64,000 nt of DNA from Cohnella baijiui. GTDB lineage: Bacteria; Bacillota; Bacilli; Paenibacillales; Paenibacillaceae. Within the stretch, counting starts at the first letter, position 1, and the number at the start of each line of letters is the position of its first letter. The notes below the pieces were generated by a model that made no database searches, was not told the origin of the DNA, and saw only the letters and a program-made list of their open reading frames with translations. Where the stretch lies: positions 1 through 64,000 of the forward strand of contig NZ_JAJFOW010000037.1 of assembly GCF_020731285.1 (NCBI RefSeq). The letters run 5' to 3'. Positions 34,639 to 43,294 of the stretch are shown here, piece by piece. Made by a program: the position numbers and the translations under genes.

Positions 34639-35322
34639 ATGAATGCCAACTGGATGTACATCTTGATTATCCCGACCTTTCTGTTGTCGCTATGGGCGCA
34701 ATTCCGGGTGAAGGGCACATTCAACAAATGGTCCGAGGTTCGCGTCGCGAGCGGCTTGACCGGTTACGAAGCCGCCAGACGCATGCTCGACCGCAACGGC
34801 TTGCACGACGTCCCGATCGAGCCTGTACCAGGCGCTTTGTCCGACCACTACGATCCGATCCATCGGGTCGTTCGGCTGTCCGAGCCGGTCTACTACGAGC
34901 AGTCGATCTCGGCCGTTTCCGTCGCTTGCCACGAAGTCGGTCATGCGATCCAGCACCAGCAGCACTATCCGATGCTCGTCCTGCGCCACCGGATGTTCCC
35001 GCTCGTGCGCTTCGCCTCCGGACTCGCGCCGTTCCTGTTTATCGCCGGCATCCTGTTCGCCATGACGAACCTGATCGGACTCGGCGTCGTCTTCTTCTCG
35101 GCGGCCGTCGCCTTCCAACTCGTCACGCTGCCGGTCGAGTTTAACGCCAGCAACCGGGCGCGCGAGCTCATGGTCTCCGAAGGGTTCATTACGAATCACG
35201 AGGAGCGCGGCGTCGCCAAAGTGTTGAACGCGGCCGCTCTCACGTACGTCGCCGCCGCCCTGCTGTCGCTGCTCGAGCTCGTCCGCTACATCCTGATCTT
35301 CACGAACAGCAACCGCGATTAA
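34639..35322 (+). CDS. yugP: YugP-family membrane zinc metallopeptidase
   Basis: 227 aa. The zinc site is CHEVGHAIQHQ (His 98, Glu 99, His 102) after one membrane helix and a soluble part; further helices lie at about 125-160 and 200-222. EFNASNRARELM supplies the usual third-ligand region of the DUF2268-like YugP family. GGAGG is upstream of the ATG. It acts at the membrane, substrate unknown. A strong terminator follows, so it probably ends a two-gene unit with the MerR gene. Confidence 0.87.
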   Translation: MNANWMYILIIPTFLLSLWAQFRVKGTFNKWSEVRVASGLTGYEAARRMLDRNGLHDVPIEPVPGALSDHYDPIHRVVRLSEPVYYEQSISAVSVACHEVGHAIQHQQHYPMLVLRHRMFPLVRFASGLAPFLFIAGILFAMTNLIGLGVVFFSAAVAFQLVTLPVEFNASNRARELMVSEGFITNHEERGVAKVLNAAALTYVAAALLSLLELVRYILIFTNSNRD

Positions 35323-35335
35323 CCGACCGAACGCC

Positions 35336-35387
35336 AAAAAGGCCGCTCGTCTCCAGCGTCTCCGCTGCGGACGATCGGCCTTTTTTT
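35336..35387. terminator. Bidirectional terminator after yugP
   Basis: AAAAAGGCCG-CTCGTC on the left pairs with GACGAT-CGGCCTTTTTTT on the right. It lies between convergent yugP and the LysR gene. Confidence 0.85.
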
Positions 35388-35417
35388 CGGGTTGCGCGAA
35401 CTTGCGCTCGGTTCCCC

Positions 35418-36320
35418 CTACCAGATCTTGTAGTGGTTTTTGAAGTAGTCGATCAAATAAGTGTGGAACAGCTGCACGACGGTGGCCGGCTTCTCCCCCG
35501 CGCGCCTAATGAGACCGATCGTGCGGGTCACGCGAGGCTCCCTCACCCGCACGATGGCCGGCATCATGGAGCCGGTATGGTACAGCGCCATTTCCGGCAG
35601 CAAGCTGACGCCCATGCCCGCCGCCACGAGGCCGCGGATCGTATCCGTTTCCTCGCCCTCGAAGCCGATGATCGGCACGAAGCCCGCGGACCGGCAGGCG
35701 TCCCAGACGAGCGGACGGAGGGAATAGCCGTTGCTGAACAGGACGAACGTGTCGTCCTTCAGCTGGTTCAGATGGATCGAATCTTCGGTCGCAAGCACGT
35801 GGTTTGGCGGGAGGATCGCGTACAGGTCCTCCGTCAGCAGCACCTCCCCCGTCACCTGCTCATGCCGCTCCGGGAATGGCGAGATGAACGCCAGGTCGAT
35901 CTCCGCCTCCACCACGTCGCGGATGAGCGAAGGATACATCCCTTGGCGAAACCGAAACTTGACGTTGGGATGCAGCTTCCGGAAGGAGGCGATCACCTGC
36001 GGGATGAGGTGGATGCCGAGACTGTGCGGAAAGCCCAGCCGGATCTCGCCGACTTCCGGATCCAGAAACTCGTGGATCTCCGTCACCGCGCGATCCAGAT
36101 CGTGCAGGATCGTCTCCGCGCGCTTCAGGAACAACTGTCCGACTGGCGTGAGCTGGACGTTGCGGCCGCGCTGCATGAACAGGCGCACGCCGAGCTCTTC
36201 CTCGAGGCGGTGAATCTGGCGGCTCACGGCCGACTGCGCGACGTGCAGCTCCTCGGCCGCCTTGGTCACATGCTGCAGCCGCGCGACTTGCACGAAATAT
36301 TGCAATTGTCTCAGCTCCAC
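35418..36320 (-). CDS. LysR-family regulator (GltC-like)
   Basis: 300 aa. The N-terminal HTH (MELRQLQYFVQVARLQHVTK, then AEELHVAQSAVSRQIHRLEE) and the start of the effector domain (VGEIRLGFPHSLGIHLIPQV) are very like B. subtilis GltC. GltC controls glutamate synthase gltAB, but no gltAB is adjacent; the next gene is a rhomboid protease, 22 nt upstream on the same strand. The effector pocket region is intact to the C-terminus. Assignment as a true GltC is not safe because several paralogs usually exist. Confidence 0.85.
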   Translation of the reverse strand: MELRQLQYFVQVARLQHVTKAAEELHVAQSAVSRQIHRLEEELGVRLFMQRGRNVQLTPVGQLFLKRAETILHDLDRAVTEIHEFLDPEVGEIRLGFPHSLGIHLIPQVIASFRKLHPNVKFRFRQGMYPSLIRDVVEAEIDLAFISPFPERHEQVTGEVLLTEDLYAILPPNHVLATEDSIHLNQLKDDTFVLFSNGYSLRPLVWDACRSAGFVPIIGFEGEETDTIRGLVAAGMGVSLLPEMALYHTGSMMPAIVRVREPRVTRTIGLIRRAGEKPATVVQLFHTYLIDYFKNHYKIW

Positions 36321-36342
36321 GCCCCGAGCCCCCTTCTTCTTT

Positions 36343-36960
36343 TTATCGACGAGCGAGGTTGCGGCTGCCCATCGGACCGTACAGGATAAACCCGGCTACC
36401 AAACCGCCGATATGCGCCCAATAAGCGATATGGGGAATGAGGAACGATGTGATCAGCCCGACCGCCAAAATGCCGACGACCGTCGTCCGCGAACTGGCAT
36501 CCAGCAACCGGCGCTGGAATACCGTCATGTACAGGTACGCGCCGTAGAGGCCGTAGATGGCGCTGGAGGCGCCTACGCCGTACCACTGACCCGTCGCGAG
36601 GAAGACGGCCGCGGCATTGCCCAGGACGCCGGAGACGAGGTAGAAGACGGCGTAGCGCGCATGCCCGAAGATGCGCTCGAGCGGCGGGGCAAACACGAAC
36701 AGCGCGAACAGATTAAAGACGATATGTTCCCAGCTCCCGTGAAGGAACAAGGCGGCGACATAGCGCCAGAGCTGATCGTATCCGGCCACGTTGGTAAGCA
36801 TGCCCAGACGAAGAAGCGCCTCGTCGTCGCGCAGCGCGCCGGTTGCCAGCTCGACGCCGAAGAGGACGATGTTGGCCGCGATCAACAGCGCCGTGACCGG
36901 GTACAGTCTGAGATATTGGCGAAAGCTTTCGTAGCGCAAAAATATCAATGCGGATGCCAC
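36343..36960 (-). CDS. Rhomboid intramembrane serine protease
   Basis: 205 aa, six membrane helices. The catalytic Ser 132 lies in GVGASSAIYGLYGAYL, the general-base His 183 in YWAHIGGLVAG, and Asn 83 in HGSWEHIVFNLFALF. The usual GxSG is GASS here, a mild variant. The GTG at 36960 overlaps the AAGGAG site; the in-frame TTG at 36948, 11 nt after it, may be the real start. It cleaves membrane-helix substrates. Followed 22 nt later by the LysR gene, so the two are probably co-transcribed. Confidence 0.88.
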   Translation of the reverse strand: MASALIFLRYESFRQYLRLYPVTALLIAANIVLFGVELATGALRDDEALLRLGMLTNVAGYDQLWRYVAALFLHGSWEHIVFNLFALFVFAPPLERIFGHARYAVFYLVSGVLGNAAAVFLATGQWYGVGASSAIYGLYGAYLYMTVFQRRLLDASSRTTVVGILAVGLITSFLIPHIAYWAHIGGLVAGFILYGPMGSRNLARR

Positions 36961-36986
36961 TCCTTGCTGCGACCGATTGGTGCAAA

Positions 36987-37016
36987 TTGGACAAGCGGAA
37001 GATCGAACCTTATAAT
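36987..37016 (+). promoter_or_regulatory. Sigma-A promoter of tpx
   Basis: TTGGAC (36987-36992), 18-nt spacer, TATAAT (37011-37016), 40 nt before the start codon. Confidence 0.75.
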
Positions 37017-37055
37017 ATTAACGGCAAGTCCAAACCTTGAAGGAGGCATGAACGC

Positions 37056-37574
37056 ATGAGCCAAGAACGCACAAACGTCGCAACGTTCAAAGGCAATCCC
37101 ATCACGCTGATCGGGCCGGAGCTGAAATCCGGAGATCAGGCGCCCGACTTCCAGTTGAACAAAAACCTGCTCGAAACGGTCTCCCTTAAAGATTATGCTG
37201 GCAAAGTCAAACTCATCAGCGTCGTGCCGTCCATCGATACCGGCGTCTGCGACGCCCAAACCCGCCGCTTCAACGAAGAAGCCTCCAAGCTCGGCGACGG
37301 CGTCGTCGTCCTCACGGTGAGCGCGGACCTTCCGTTCGCCCAAGCGCGCTGGTGCGGCGCCGCCGGCGTCGATCGCGTCGTGATGCTGTCCGATTACAAG
37401 GACAACAACTTCGGCAAAGCGTACGGCGTCCTGATCAAGGAATTCGGCCTCGACCTCCGCTCCATCTTCGTCGTCGACGCGAACGACAAGATCACGTACG
37501 TCGAAGTGCTGAAGGAAATGACCGAGCATCCGGATTACGAAGCGGCCGTCGCCGCGGTTCGCCAACTGGTGTGA
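37056..37574 (+). CDS. tpx: Thiol peroxidase Tpx (atypical 2-Cys peroxiredoxin)
   Basis: 172 aa, standard length. Peroxidatic Cys 65 in VPSIDTGVCDAQTRRFNEE and resolving Cys 100 in PFAQARWCGAAGV are both present; KSGDQAPDFQL is the usual N-terminal motif. It reduces peroxides using thioredoxin in the cytosol. GAAGGAGG is 7 nt upstream of the ATG. A single gene with its own promoter and terminator. Confidence 0.95.
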   Translation: MSQERTNVATFKGNPITLIGPELKSGDQAPDFQLNKNLLETVSLKDYAGKVKLISVVPSIDTGVCDAQTRRFNEEASKLGDGVVVLTVSADLPFAQARWCGAAGVDRVVMLSDYKDNNFGKAYGVLIKEFGLDLRSIFVVDANDKITYVEVLKEMTEHPDYEAAVAAVRQLV

Positions 37575-37605
37575 TCCGAAGCTTTACCGGACCGAACATG
37601 CAACA

Positions 37606-37645
37606 AAAGCGAGGCAGGCCCAGCGCCTATCCTCGCTTTTTTTAT
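37606..37645 (+). terminator. Intrinsic terminator of tpx
   Basis: AAAAGCGAGG ... CCTCGCTTTT with a T run to 37645; the A-rich left side lets it also work for the convergent gene at 37664. Confidence 0.85.
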
Positions 37646-37663
37646 TTTCGAACGTAAGTTGGA

Positions 37664-38047
37664 TTACTGTTTGTACGAGGACAGCTTCTTGTCCAGCACC
37701 CCGTAAATCTCCTGAATGACGCGGTAGTTCGCGCCCAGATCCCCCAGCGAGCCGCGGGATGCGGAGTAGATGTCGACCGCCGACGTGCCTGGGCCCGTCC
37801 CGACGATCTGCACCGTGATGTCCATCGTCCTCCCGGCCATCGTCCTCTTCTCCAGGACCAGCTCCCCGATGTTCGGCACCTCGTGAAGCACGCGATAGCC
37901 CTGCATCTTCTTCAGAACGGAGCCGACCTCTTCGAAGGCTCTGTCCTTCGACAGTCGGTAGTAATGGGATTTCAACTTCGGATCCTTCGCCTTGTCGCCC
38001 GTATGTTCTTGGCTGCGAAACAATCCGACGAGTATTCGCTTCAGCAA
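37664..38047 (-). CDS. Cytosolic DUF1499-like protein
   Basis: 127 aa from TTG 38047, which lies about 10 nt after GGGAG; an in-frame ATG at 38092 overlaps a likely -10 box (TGGTATGAT) and has no ribosome site. The C-terminal block AVDIYSASRGSLGDLGANYR resembles the VDVRSxSRxGxxDxGxN signature of DUF1499. A basic N-terminus and a region of mixed beta strands precede it. No signal peptide or membrane helix is seen. Function unknown. It follows the 6S RNA gene on the same strand. Confidence 0.65.
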   Translation of the reverse strand: MLKRILVGLFRSQEHTGDKAKDPKLKSHYYRLSKDRAFEEVGSVLKKMQGYRVLHEVPNIGELVLEKRTMAGRTMDITVQIVGTGPGTSAVDIYSASRGSLGDLGANYRVIQEIYGVLDKKLSSYKQ

Positions 38048-38127
38048 AATACGTTCTCTCCCTCCGGGTGACCATGCGCTATCTACAATCATACCATGCC
38101 CGTCCCGGGGATTAAAGCCATTTCAGG

Positions 38128-38308
38128 AAAAAACCCGCCTATGCCGTTCGACGTGCTTGTTTCTGAACCCGCTCTCGCAGGTGGGTGTCCGCAGCCTTGC
38201 ATTTGGCGTCCCCTTTCGAGGGCATGTCAGCCGCTTGGCAATGTAAGACTCCCTTAGAAACAGCATTGGTTCAAAACAAGGTGTCGTCGTCACGAACACA
38301 GCAGGATG
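38128..38308 (-). ncRNA. ssrS: Probable 6S RNA
   Basis: No ORF, but a well-formed ~180-nt RNA unit. It has a promoter at 38315-38343 and ends in TTTTTT at 38128-38133. Near both ends CUUGUUUUGAACC pairs with GGUUCAGAAACAAG (13 bp, one bulge), and outside it GUUCG pairs with CGAAC. Inside, CUUaCAUU pairs with AAUGcAAG and CCC-UCGAAA-GGG caps the apical stem, leaving an open region between: the extended-hairpin-with-central-bubble shape of 6S RNA, which mimics an open promoter and binds sigma-A RNA polymerase. Length fits (180-200 nt). An Rfam RF00013 search is the decisive test. Confidence 0.72.
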
Positions 38309-38314
38309 ATAACC

Positions 38315-38343
38315 ATTATATACAGGGCGGCGGAAAAAGTAAA
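38315..38343 (-). promoter_or_regulatory. Promoter of the probable 6S RNA
   Basis: TTTACT (38338-38343), 17-nt spacer, TATAAT (38315-38320), minus strand; transcription would begin near 38308. Confidence 0.7.
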
Positions 38344-38402
38344 CCGGACCGCCGGGCGATCCCCGGATCAGGCGCGGGCCATGCGGTAAACGGGCACGTC
38401 CA

Positions 38403-39164
38403 TCAGGACTTCGAAGACGGCTTTTCCTCGTCCTTCGTCGGCGAATCCTCGATCGGCAGCTGCTCGTCCTCCGTCTGGGCGGCGGCCTGCATCTTTTGGA
38501 TCGTCAGATAAAAGTTGTAAAACGCGAAGAGCGATATCAGGCTGCCCATGAAAAACGGGATGAGGAAGGTGAACCTCATGCTGATGAACACGATAAACCC
38601 GCATACGATCGCCGTCGAGAGCGAACGCAGCGGCCGGCCGATCGTGAGAATGACGGCGTTCTTGATCAGCTGAAGCGTCTTCATGTGGAAGTGCGACAGC
38701 AGCGAGAAGAACTGGAACAGGGATACGACCAGCAGCACCATCAGCGCCAGGAACAGGATCGACAGCACGCCCAGGTTCGGGATGCGCTTCAAGTACACTT
38801 GGTAGTCGACGACCAGCACCGCGAAGATCGCCGCGTAGAGCAGACCGCCTAGCATGGCCTGGAGGTAGTTCTGCTTGTAGCTGCGGAAGAACGTCTTGAA
38901 CAGCGGCACGTCCGTGTCGCCCATCACCCATTTGCGCACGACCGAAAACATGGCCGCCGTGGACGGGAACCAGGTGAACGGCAGCAGCACGCAGATCGGG
39001 ACGAGAATCGCGACAAATTCGTCCGTTGTAGACGCTCTCAAAAGCAGGATAAGAAAATACCAGACCGGCAGGGAAGTCAGCACCCACAGCACGTTCGTTA
39101 CGGACAAGCGCATGATCCATTCCGAGATCTTGTAGAACCCGCCCATCATGCCGCGCATTTCCAT
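38403..39164 (-). CDS. YesL-family (DUF624) membrane protein
   Basis: 253 aa, about five to six membrane helices. The opening MGGFYKISEWIMRLSVTNVL matches the DUF624 start, and the segment MLGGLLYAAIFAVLVVDYQV is also typical. The C-terminal ~30 residues are acidic and soluble (AQTEDEQLPIEDSPTKDEE). AGGAGG is 7 nt before the ATG. In Bacillus such proteins lie by carbohydrate-use operons; here it follows cshA by 82 nt, with no sugar genes nearby. Function unknown. Confidence 0.85.
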   Translation of the reverse strand: MEMRGMMGGFYKISEWIMRLSVTNVLWVLTSLPVWYFLILLLRASTTDEFVAILVPICVLLPFTWFPSTAAMFSVVRKWVMGDTDVPLFKTFFRSYKQNYLQAMLGGLLYAAIFAVLVVDYQVYLKRIPNLGVLSILFLALMVLLVVSLFQFFSLLSHFHMKTLQLIKNAVILTIGRPLRSLSTAIVCGFIVFISMRFTFLIPFFMGSLISLFAFYNFYLTIQKMQAAAQTEDEQLPIEDSPTKDEEKPSSKS

Positions 39165-39246
39165 GGGAATTCCTCCTGAATATGCGGCAGGTGCGGCACG
39201 GCCGTAAGCCGCGCGCGCACCGGATGCCGCCGTGAAAAGTCAGCGT

Positions 39247-40851
39247 TTAGATGTTCACGAAATCTTCGTTGTGGGAACGGGTGCTGCGGGCGTCGTCCCG
39301 GCGATTATCGGAGCGTCCGCCGCGCGGGCCGTCGCGATAGCTGTCCTCGCGGCGTCCGCGGTCTTCGCCGTACGGACGGCGGTTGCCGCCGCTGTAGCCG
39401 CCGCGTCCGCCCTGGCCGCCGTAACCGCTGCGTCCGCCTTGGCCGCCGCTATAGCCGCCGCTGCGGCGCTGGCCGCCGTAGCCGCCGCCGCCGCCGCGCC
39501 CGTCGAACTTGCGCTTCTTGGAGCGAATCGGATCTTCCGGCGTCAGCTCGACAGCGACGTCTTTCTTGTCGCCGGCCAGCAGCTTGATGGCCGCGGACAA
39601 CAGCTCGACCGAATCGTGCTGCTCGAGCAGCTGCGCTGCGATGCCTTTAAACTGCTCGATGTCGCCTTCGTCGGAGCCTACCGCTTCGAGCAGTCGGTCG
39701 GCGATAACGCGCTGCTTGCCTTCGCTGGCTTCGGCCGTCGTCGGCAGCGCCTTGCGCTGGATGCGGAAACGCGTCACGCGCTCGATGAAGTGCAGGTGGT
39801 CGGCTTCGCGATGCGTCACGAACGACCAAGCCGTGCCTTCCTTGCCCGCGCGGCCGGTACGGCCGATGCGGTGGGTGTAGCTCTCCGGATCCTGCGGGAG
39901 GTCGAAGTTGATGACGTGGGTCACGCCGGAGACGTCCAGTCCGCGGGCGGCCACGTCGGTCGCCACCAGCACGGCGATGCTGCCGTCGCGGAACTTGCGC
40001 ATGACGGCGTCGCGCTGGTTCTGCGAGAGGTCGCCGTGCAGGCCGTCGGCTGCGTAGCCGCGCTTCATGAGCGCTTCGGACAGTTCAGCGACGCGGCGCT
40101 TCGTCCGGCCGAAGACGATCGCGAGTTCCGGCGGCTCCATGTCGAGCAACCGGCAGAGGCCGTCGAACTTCATCCGTTCTTGAACTTCGATATAAAATTG
40201 CTGAATGGTGCTGCTCGTGGTCGACGTCTTCGGAATGACGGAGATGTGCTCCGGGTTCCGGAGGAACTGCTGCGCGAGCTTTTGGATGTTAGCCGGCATC
40301 GTCGCGGAGAACAGCAGCGTTTGGCGCTCTTCGGGCACCAGCTTCAGAATCGACTGGATGTCGTCCATGAAGCCCATGTCGAGCATTTCGTCGGCTTCGT
40401 CCAGGACAACCGTCTGAACGTCGTCCAGGCGAATGGTCTTGCGATTGATATGGTCGAGCAGACGTCCGGGCGTCCCGATGATGATCTGCGGTCTGCGGCG
40501 CAGGCCGCGGATCTGGCGTCCGATATCTTGTCCGCCGTAGATCGCCAGGGAGCGCAGTCCCTTGAAGCGGCCGAGCTTCTCGATCTCTTCGGCGACTTGG
40601 ATGGCGAGCTCGCGGGTAGGCGTCATGACGAGGGTCACGATGCGGTCCTCGGACGCTGCGATCTTGCTAACTAGGGGAATCCCGAAAGCGGCGGTTTTGC
40701 CGGTGCCTGTCTGGGCCTGACCGATCATGTCGCGTCCGCTAAGGGCTACAGGAATCGCTTGGCTTTGGATCGGGGTCGCTTCTTCGTACCCGAGTTGCGA
40801 AATGGCTTGAAGAACGTCCGCCTCCAAACCGAAATCTGTAAATTTACTCAA
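39247..40851 (-). CDS. cshA: DEAD-box RNA helicase (CshA type)
   Basis: 534 aa. All helicase motifs are present: Q motif (FTDFGLEADVLQAISQLGYE), AQTGTGKTAAF, PTRELAIQ, TPGRLLDH, DEADEML, SATMP, and in domain 2 VFGRTKRR, ATDVAARGLD and HRIGRTGRAGKEG. The tail (about 445-534) is rich in Arg-Gly-Gly and Gly-Tyr repeats, an RNA-binding low-complexity region. CshA acts in the RNA degradosome and ribosome assembly. A 21-bp tandem duplication lies 28-70 nt upstream of the ATG. Confidence 0.93.
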   Translation of the reverse strand: MSKFTDFGLEADVLQAISQLGYEEATPIQSQAIPVALSGRDMIGQAQTGTGKTAAFGIPLVSKIAASEDRIVTLVMTPTRELAIQVAEEIEKLGRFKGLRSLAIYGGQDIGRQIRGLRRRPQIIIGTPGRLLDHINRKTIRLDDVQTVVLDEADEMLDMGFMDDIQSILKLVPEERQTLLFSATMPANIQKLAQQFLRNPEHISVIPKTSTTSSTIQQFYIEVQERMKFDGLCRLLDMEPPELAIVFGRTKRRVAELSEALMKRGYAADGLHGDLSQNQRDAVMRKFRDGSIAVLVATDVAARGLDVSGVTHVINFDLPQDPESYTHRIGRTGRAGKEGTAWSFVTHREADHLHFIERVTRFRIQRKALPTTAEASEGKQRVIADRLLEAVGSDEGDIEQFKGIAAQLLEQHDSVELLSAAIKLLAGDKKDVAVELTPEDPIRSKKRKFDGRGGGGGYGGQRRSGGYSGGQGGRSGYGGQGGRGGYSGGNRRPYGEDRGRREDSYRDGPRGGRSDNRRDDARSTRSHNEDFVNI

Positions 40852-40878
40852 ATTGGTTTCATACTCCTTCTGTGTATG

Positions 40879-40920
40879 GGGCCATCAACTAACGGTGCCG
40901 GGCCATCAACTAACGGCTTC
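40879..40920. repeat. 21-bp tandem duplication upstream of cshA
   Basis: GGGCCATCAACTAACGG occurs twice, at 40879 and 40900 (period 21, 17 of 21 identical in a row). It would fall in the cshA leader or promoter. Confidence 0.85.
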
Positions 40921-41049
40921 CAAAAAAATATACAGATCATTATAACATACTCACCGCCACAAACTCCAGTTCGATCGAATGTCATTGGAAACGCAGGGAA
41001 CGATAACCGCTATCGGCTATGCCGGCAACTTCCGTGGAGGTGTTCCCCG

Positions 41050-41880
41050 GTGCGGATCAAAACGACGGACGCAGTTCATATCGGCATCATGGTGGCGGGG
41101 TCGGCCGCCGTCGCTTGCGGATTCCAGCTGCTGCTGATCCCGGAGCAGCTTATCAGCGGCGGACTGTCTGGCGTCGCCATGCTGATCGGCTACGCGACGG
41201 GCTGGAACATCGGCATCCTTTATCTTGTGCTGAACATCCCCGTTCTCATGTGGGGTTGGCGAGAACTCGGCCGGCGCTTCATCGTGTACAGCATCGTGTC
41301 GGTCGCCGCCGCATCGGCGTTCATGCAGCTGATCCCGATCCAGGCATTGACCGACGAGCGGCTGCTGGCCGCCGTTTTCGGCGGCGTCCTGATCGGGATG
41401 GGGACAGCGGCGGCGCTGCGATTCGGCGGCTCCTCCGGCGGCTTCGACATCATCGCTTCGATCATCTCTCTCCGGCGGGATCTGCCGGTCGGCTTGCTGA
41501 TCTTCGTCCTGAACGGCAGCGTCGTCATCGCGCTCGGCCTGCTTAATCGCAATTGGGATGCCGCGCTCTATTCTATGCTGGCGATCTTCCTAACGGGAAA
41601 AGTGATTGACGCGCTCCACACGCCCCACCGCAAAGTGACCGCGTTCATCGTGACGAACTGCGCGCAGGAGCTGGCGGCCGAGCTGCTTAAGCTCCCGCGC
41701 GGCGTGACGATCCTGAAAACCAAGGGCGCATTCACCGCCGAGGATCGGGACATGCTCATGACCGTTACTTCCCGCTATGAGCTGGCGGAGCTGCGCAAGC
41801 TCGTCCGCGGGCTCGATCCGAAAGCGTTCGTGAACGTCGTGCAGACGGTCGACGTGATCGGCGAGTTCCGGCGCAAATAG
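41050..41880 (+). CDS. YitT-family membrane protein (DUF2179)
   Basis: 276 aa. Five to six membrane helices in the first ~195 residues (GLSGVAMLIGYATGWNIGI, RFGGSSGGFDIIASIIS), then a cytosolic DUF2179 domain (about 205-276; HRKVTAFIVTNCAQELAAEL, GVTILKTKGAFT). GTG 41050 is chosen since GGAGG lies 9 nt upstream and the family N-terminus starts there. The function of YitT proteins is not settled. Divergent from cshA. Confidence 0.87.
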   Translation: MRIKTTDAVHIGIMVAGSAAVACGFQLLLIPEQLISGGLSGVAMLIGYATGWNIGILYLVLNIPVLMWGWRELGRRFIVYSIVSVAAASAFMQLIPIQALTDERLLAAVFGGVLIGMGTAAALRFGGSSGGFDIIASIISLRRDLPVGLLIFVLNGSVVIALGLLNRNWDAALYSMLAIFLTGKVIDALHTPHRKVTAFIVTNCAQELAAELLKLPRGVTILKTKGAFTAEDRDMLMTVTSRYELAELRKLVRGLDPKAFVNVVQTVDVIGEFRRK

Positions 41881-42013
41881 CGGCTTTGTCTCGCGCGAGA
41901 GACCCCTTCCCCGCTTTGCAAAGGTTCCCCAAGATCCTACAAATTACCCCTGTCTCCCTTGTTTGAACTCGTTTATAATCGGGTTGTATGAGCATACGGG
42001 GAGAGATTGAAAA

Positions 42014-43201
42014 ATGGATATTTTGCTTGCCTTGTTCCTTTTACTGCGCGCCGCGGCTGCGGGCACGCACGAGGAGCATCCGAACGACCTCGGCCAAGTG
42101 TGGAAGCTGGCCGCCCGCGGGATTCAGCTGGAAGAGCAGGGAGCCGGCACCACGCTGCCAGGCGAAACGGACAAGCCCGGCGACGCGCGGGCGCCGAGCG
42201 ATCCGCAGCCGGACGCGCCGGGGGTGAAGGGGATTTACGTGACGGCGTACAGCGCGGGCGGAGAGCGCATGTCGACCTTGCTCGACCTGATCGACAAGAC
42301 GGCGCTGAACGCCATGGTCATCGATATCAAGGACGACAACGGCTGCATCACCTACAAGACCGACAATCCGGAGCTGCAGAAGCTCGGCACGCCGCAAAAT
42401 TTCATCAAAAACATCGGCGGGCTCATGGACACGCTGAAAGAACACAAGGTGTACCCGATCGCCCGGATCGTCGTCTTTAAGGATACGGTCCTGGCCAAGA
42501 AGCATCCCGAGCTGTCCTACGTTAAAAAAGACGGCACCCTCTGGGCCAACGGCAAAGGAGACAGCTTCGTCAATCCGTATCGGCGGGAAGTGTGGGACTA
42601 CAACGTCGCGATCGCGAAGGAAGCGGCCAAGCTCGGCTTCAAGGAAATTCAATTCGACTACGTCCGGTTCCCGGAAGGCTTCGAGAAAAAGGCGGACGAC
42701 CTCAAGTTCACCAAAACCGCCGACAGCCGCGTGGACGTTGTGGCCGGCTTCGTGAAGTACGCGCAGGAGCAGCTCGCGCCGCTCGGCGTCCGCGTCTCGG
42801 TCGACATCTTCGGGTACGCCGCCTCGGTTCCCGCCGCGGAGGGCATCGGTCAAGACTTCGTCAAGATCTCGTCCGCCGTCAACGTCATCAGCCCGATGAT
42901 CTATCCGAGCCACTACAGCGCAGGCTGGTTCAAGCAGGCCAATCCGGATCTGGCGCCGTACGCGACGATCAAGGGGGCGATGGACGATACGCACAAAAAA
43001 CTAAGCGCAATCGGCGGAGACAAGCCGCTCATTCGGCCTTGGATCCAAGACTTCACCGCCAGTTGGCTGGGCAAAGGTCACTACACGAAGTACGGCGCCG
43101 CCGAAGTGAAGGCGCAGATCAAAGCGCTCGCCGACAGCGGCGTGACCGAATACTTGCTGTGGAATGCCGGCAATAAATACACGCCCGGCGTGGACTACTG
43201 A
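42014..43201 (+). CDS. DUF4015 putative glycoside hydrolase, exported
   Basis: 395 aa. A short hydrophobic N-terminus (ILLALFLLLRAAAAG) is a signal peptide or anchor, followed by an Asp/Pro-rich linker (to about residue 68) and a TIM-barrel-like domain: KGIYVTAYSAGGERM, MVIDIKDDNGCITY, KEIQFDYVRFPEGF, SVDIFGYAA and IRPWIQDFTASWLGKGHY. The acidic residues on the strand ends suit a glycosidase, but the substrate is unknown. GGGGAGAG precedes the ATG by 8 nt. A single gene with a terminator shared with the FMN reductase. Confidence 0.85.
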   Translation: MDILLALFLLLRAAAAGTHEEHPNDLGQVWKLAARGIQLEEQGAGTTLPGETDKPGDARAPSDPQPDAPGVKGIYVTAYSAGGERMSTLLDLIDKTALNAMVIDIKDDNGCITYKTDNPELQKLGTPQNFIKNIGGLMDTLKEHKVYPIARIVVFKDTVLAKKHPELSYVKKDGTLWANGKGDSFVNPYRREVWDYNVAIAKEAAKLGFKEIQFDYVRFPEGFEKKADDLKFTKTADSRVDVVAGFVKYAQEQLAPLGVRVSVDIFGYAASVPAAEGIGQDFVKISSAVNVISPMIYPSHYSAGWFKQANPDLAPYATIKGAMDDTHKKLSAIGGDKPLIRPWIQDFTASWLGKGHYTKYGAAEVKAQIKALADSGVTEYLLWNAGNKYTPGVDY

Positions 43202-43228
43202 CCGAACTGATCCATTCTTTTTCATCGC

Positions 43229-43268
43229 AAGAGCGGCTGTGCCGGGCTTTCCCGGTCCAGCCGCTCTT
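43229..43268. terminator. Bidirectional terminator
   Basis: AAGAGCGGCTG-TG-CCGGG-CTTT-CCCGG-TC-CAGCCGCTCTT; lies between the convergent DUF4015 and FMN reductase genes. Confidence 0.9.
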
Positions 43269-43294
43269 TGCGTTGGCGCCTCTTGGCGTACCTA

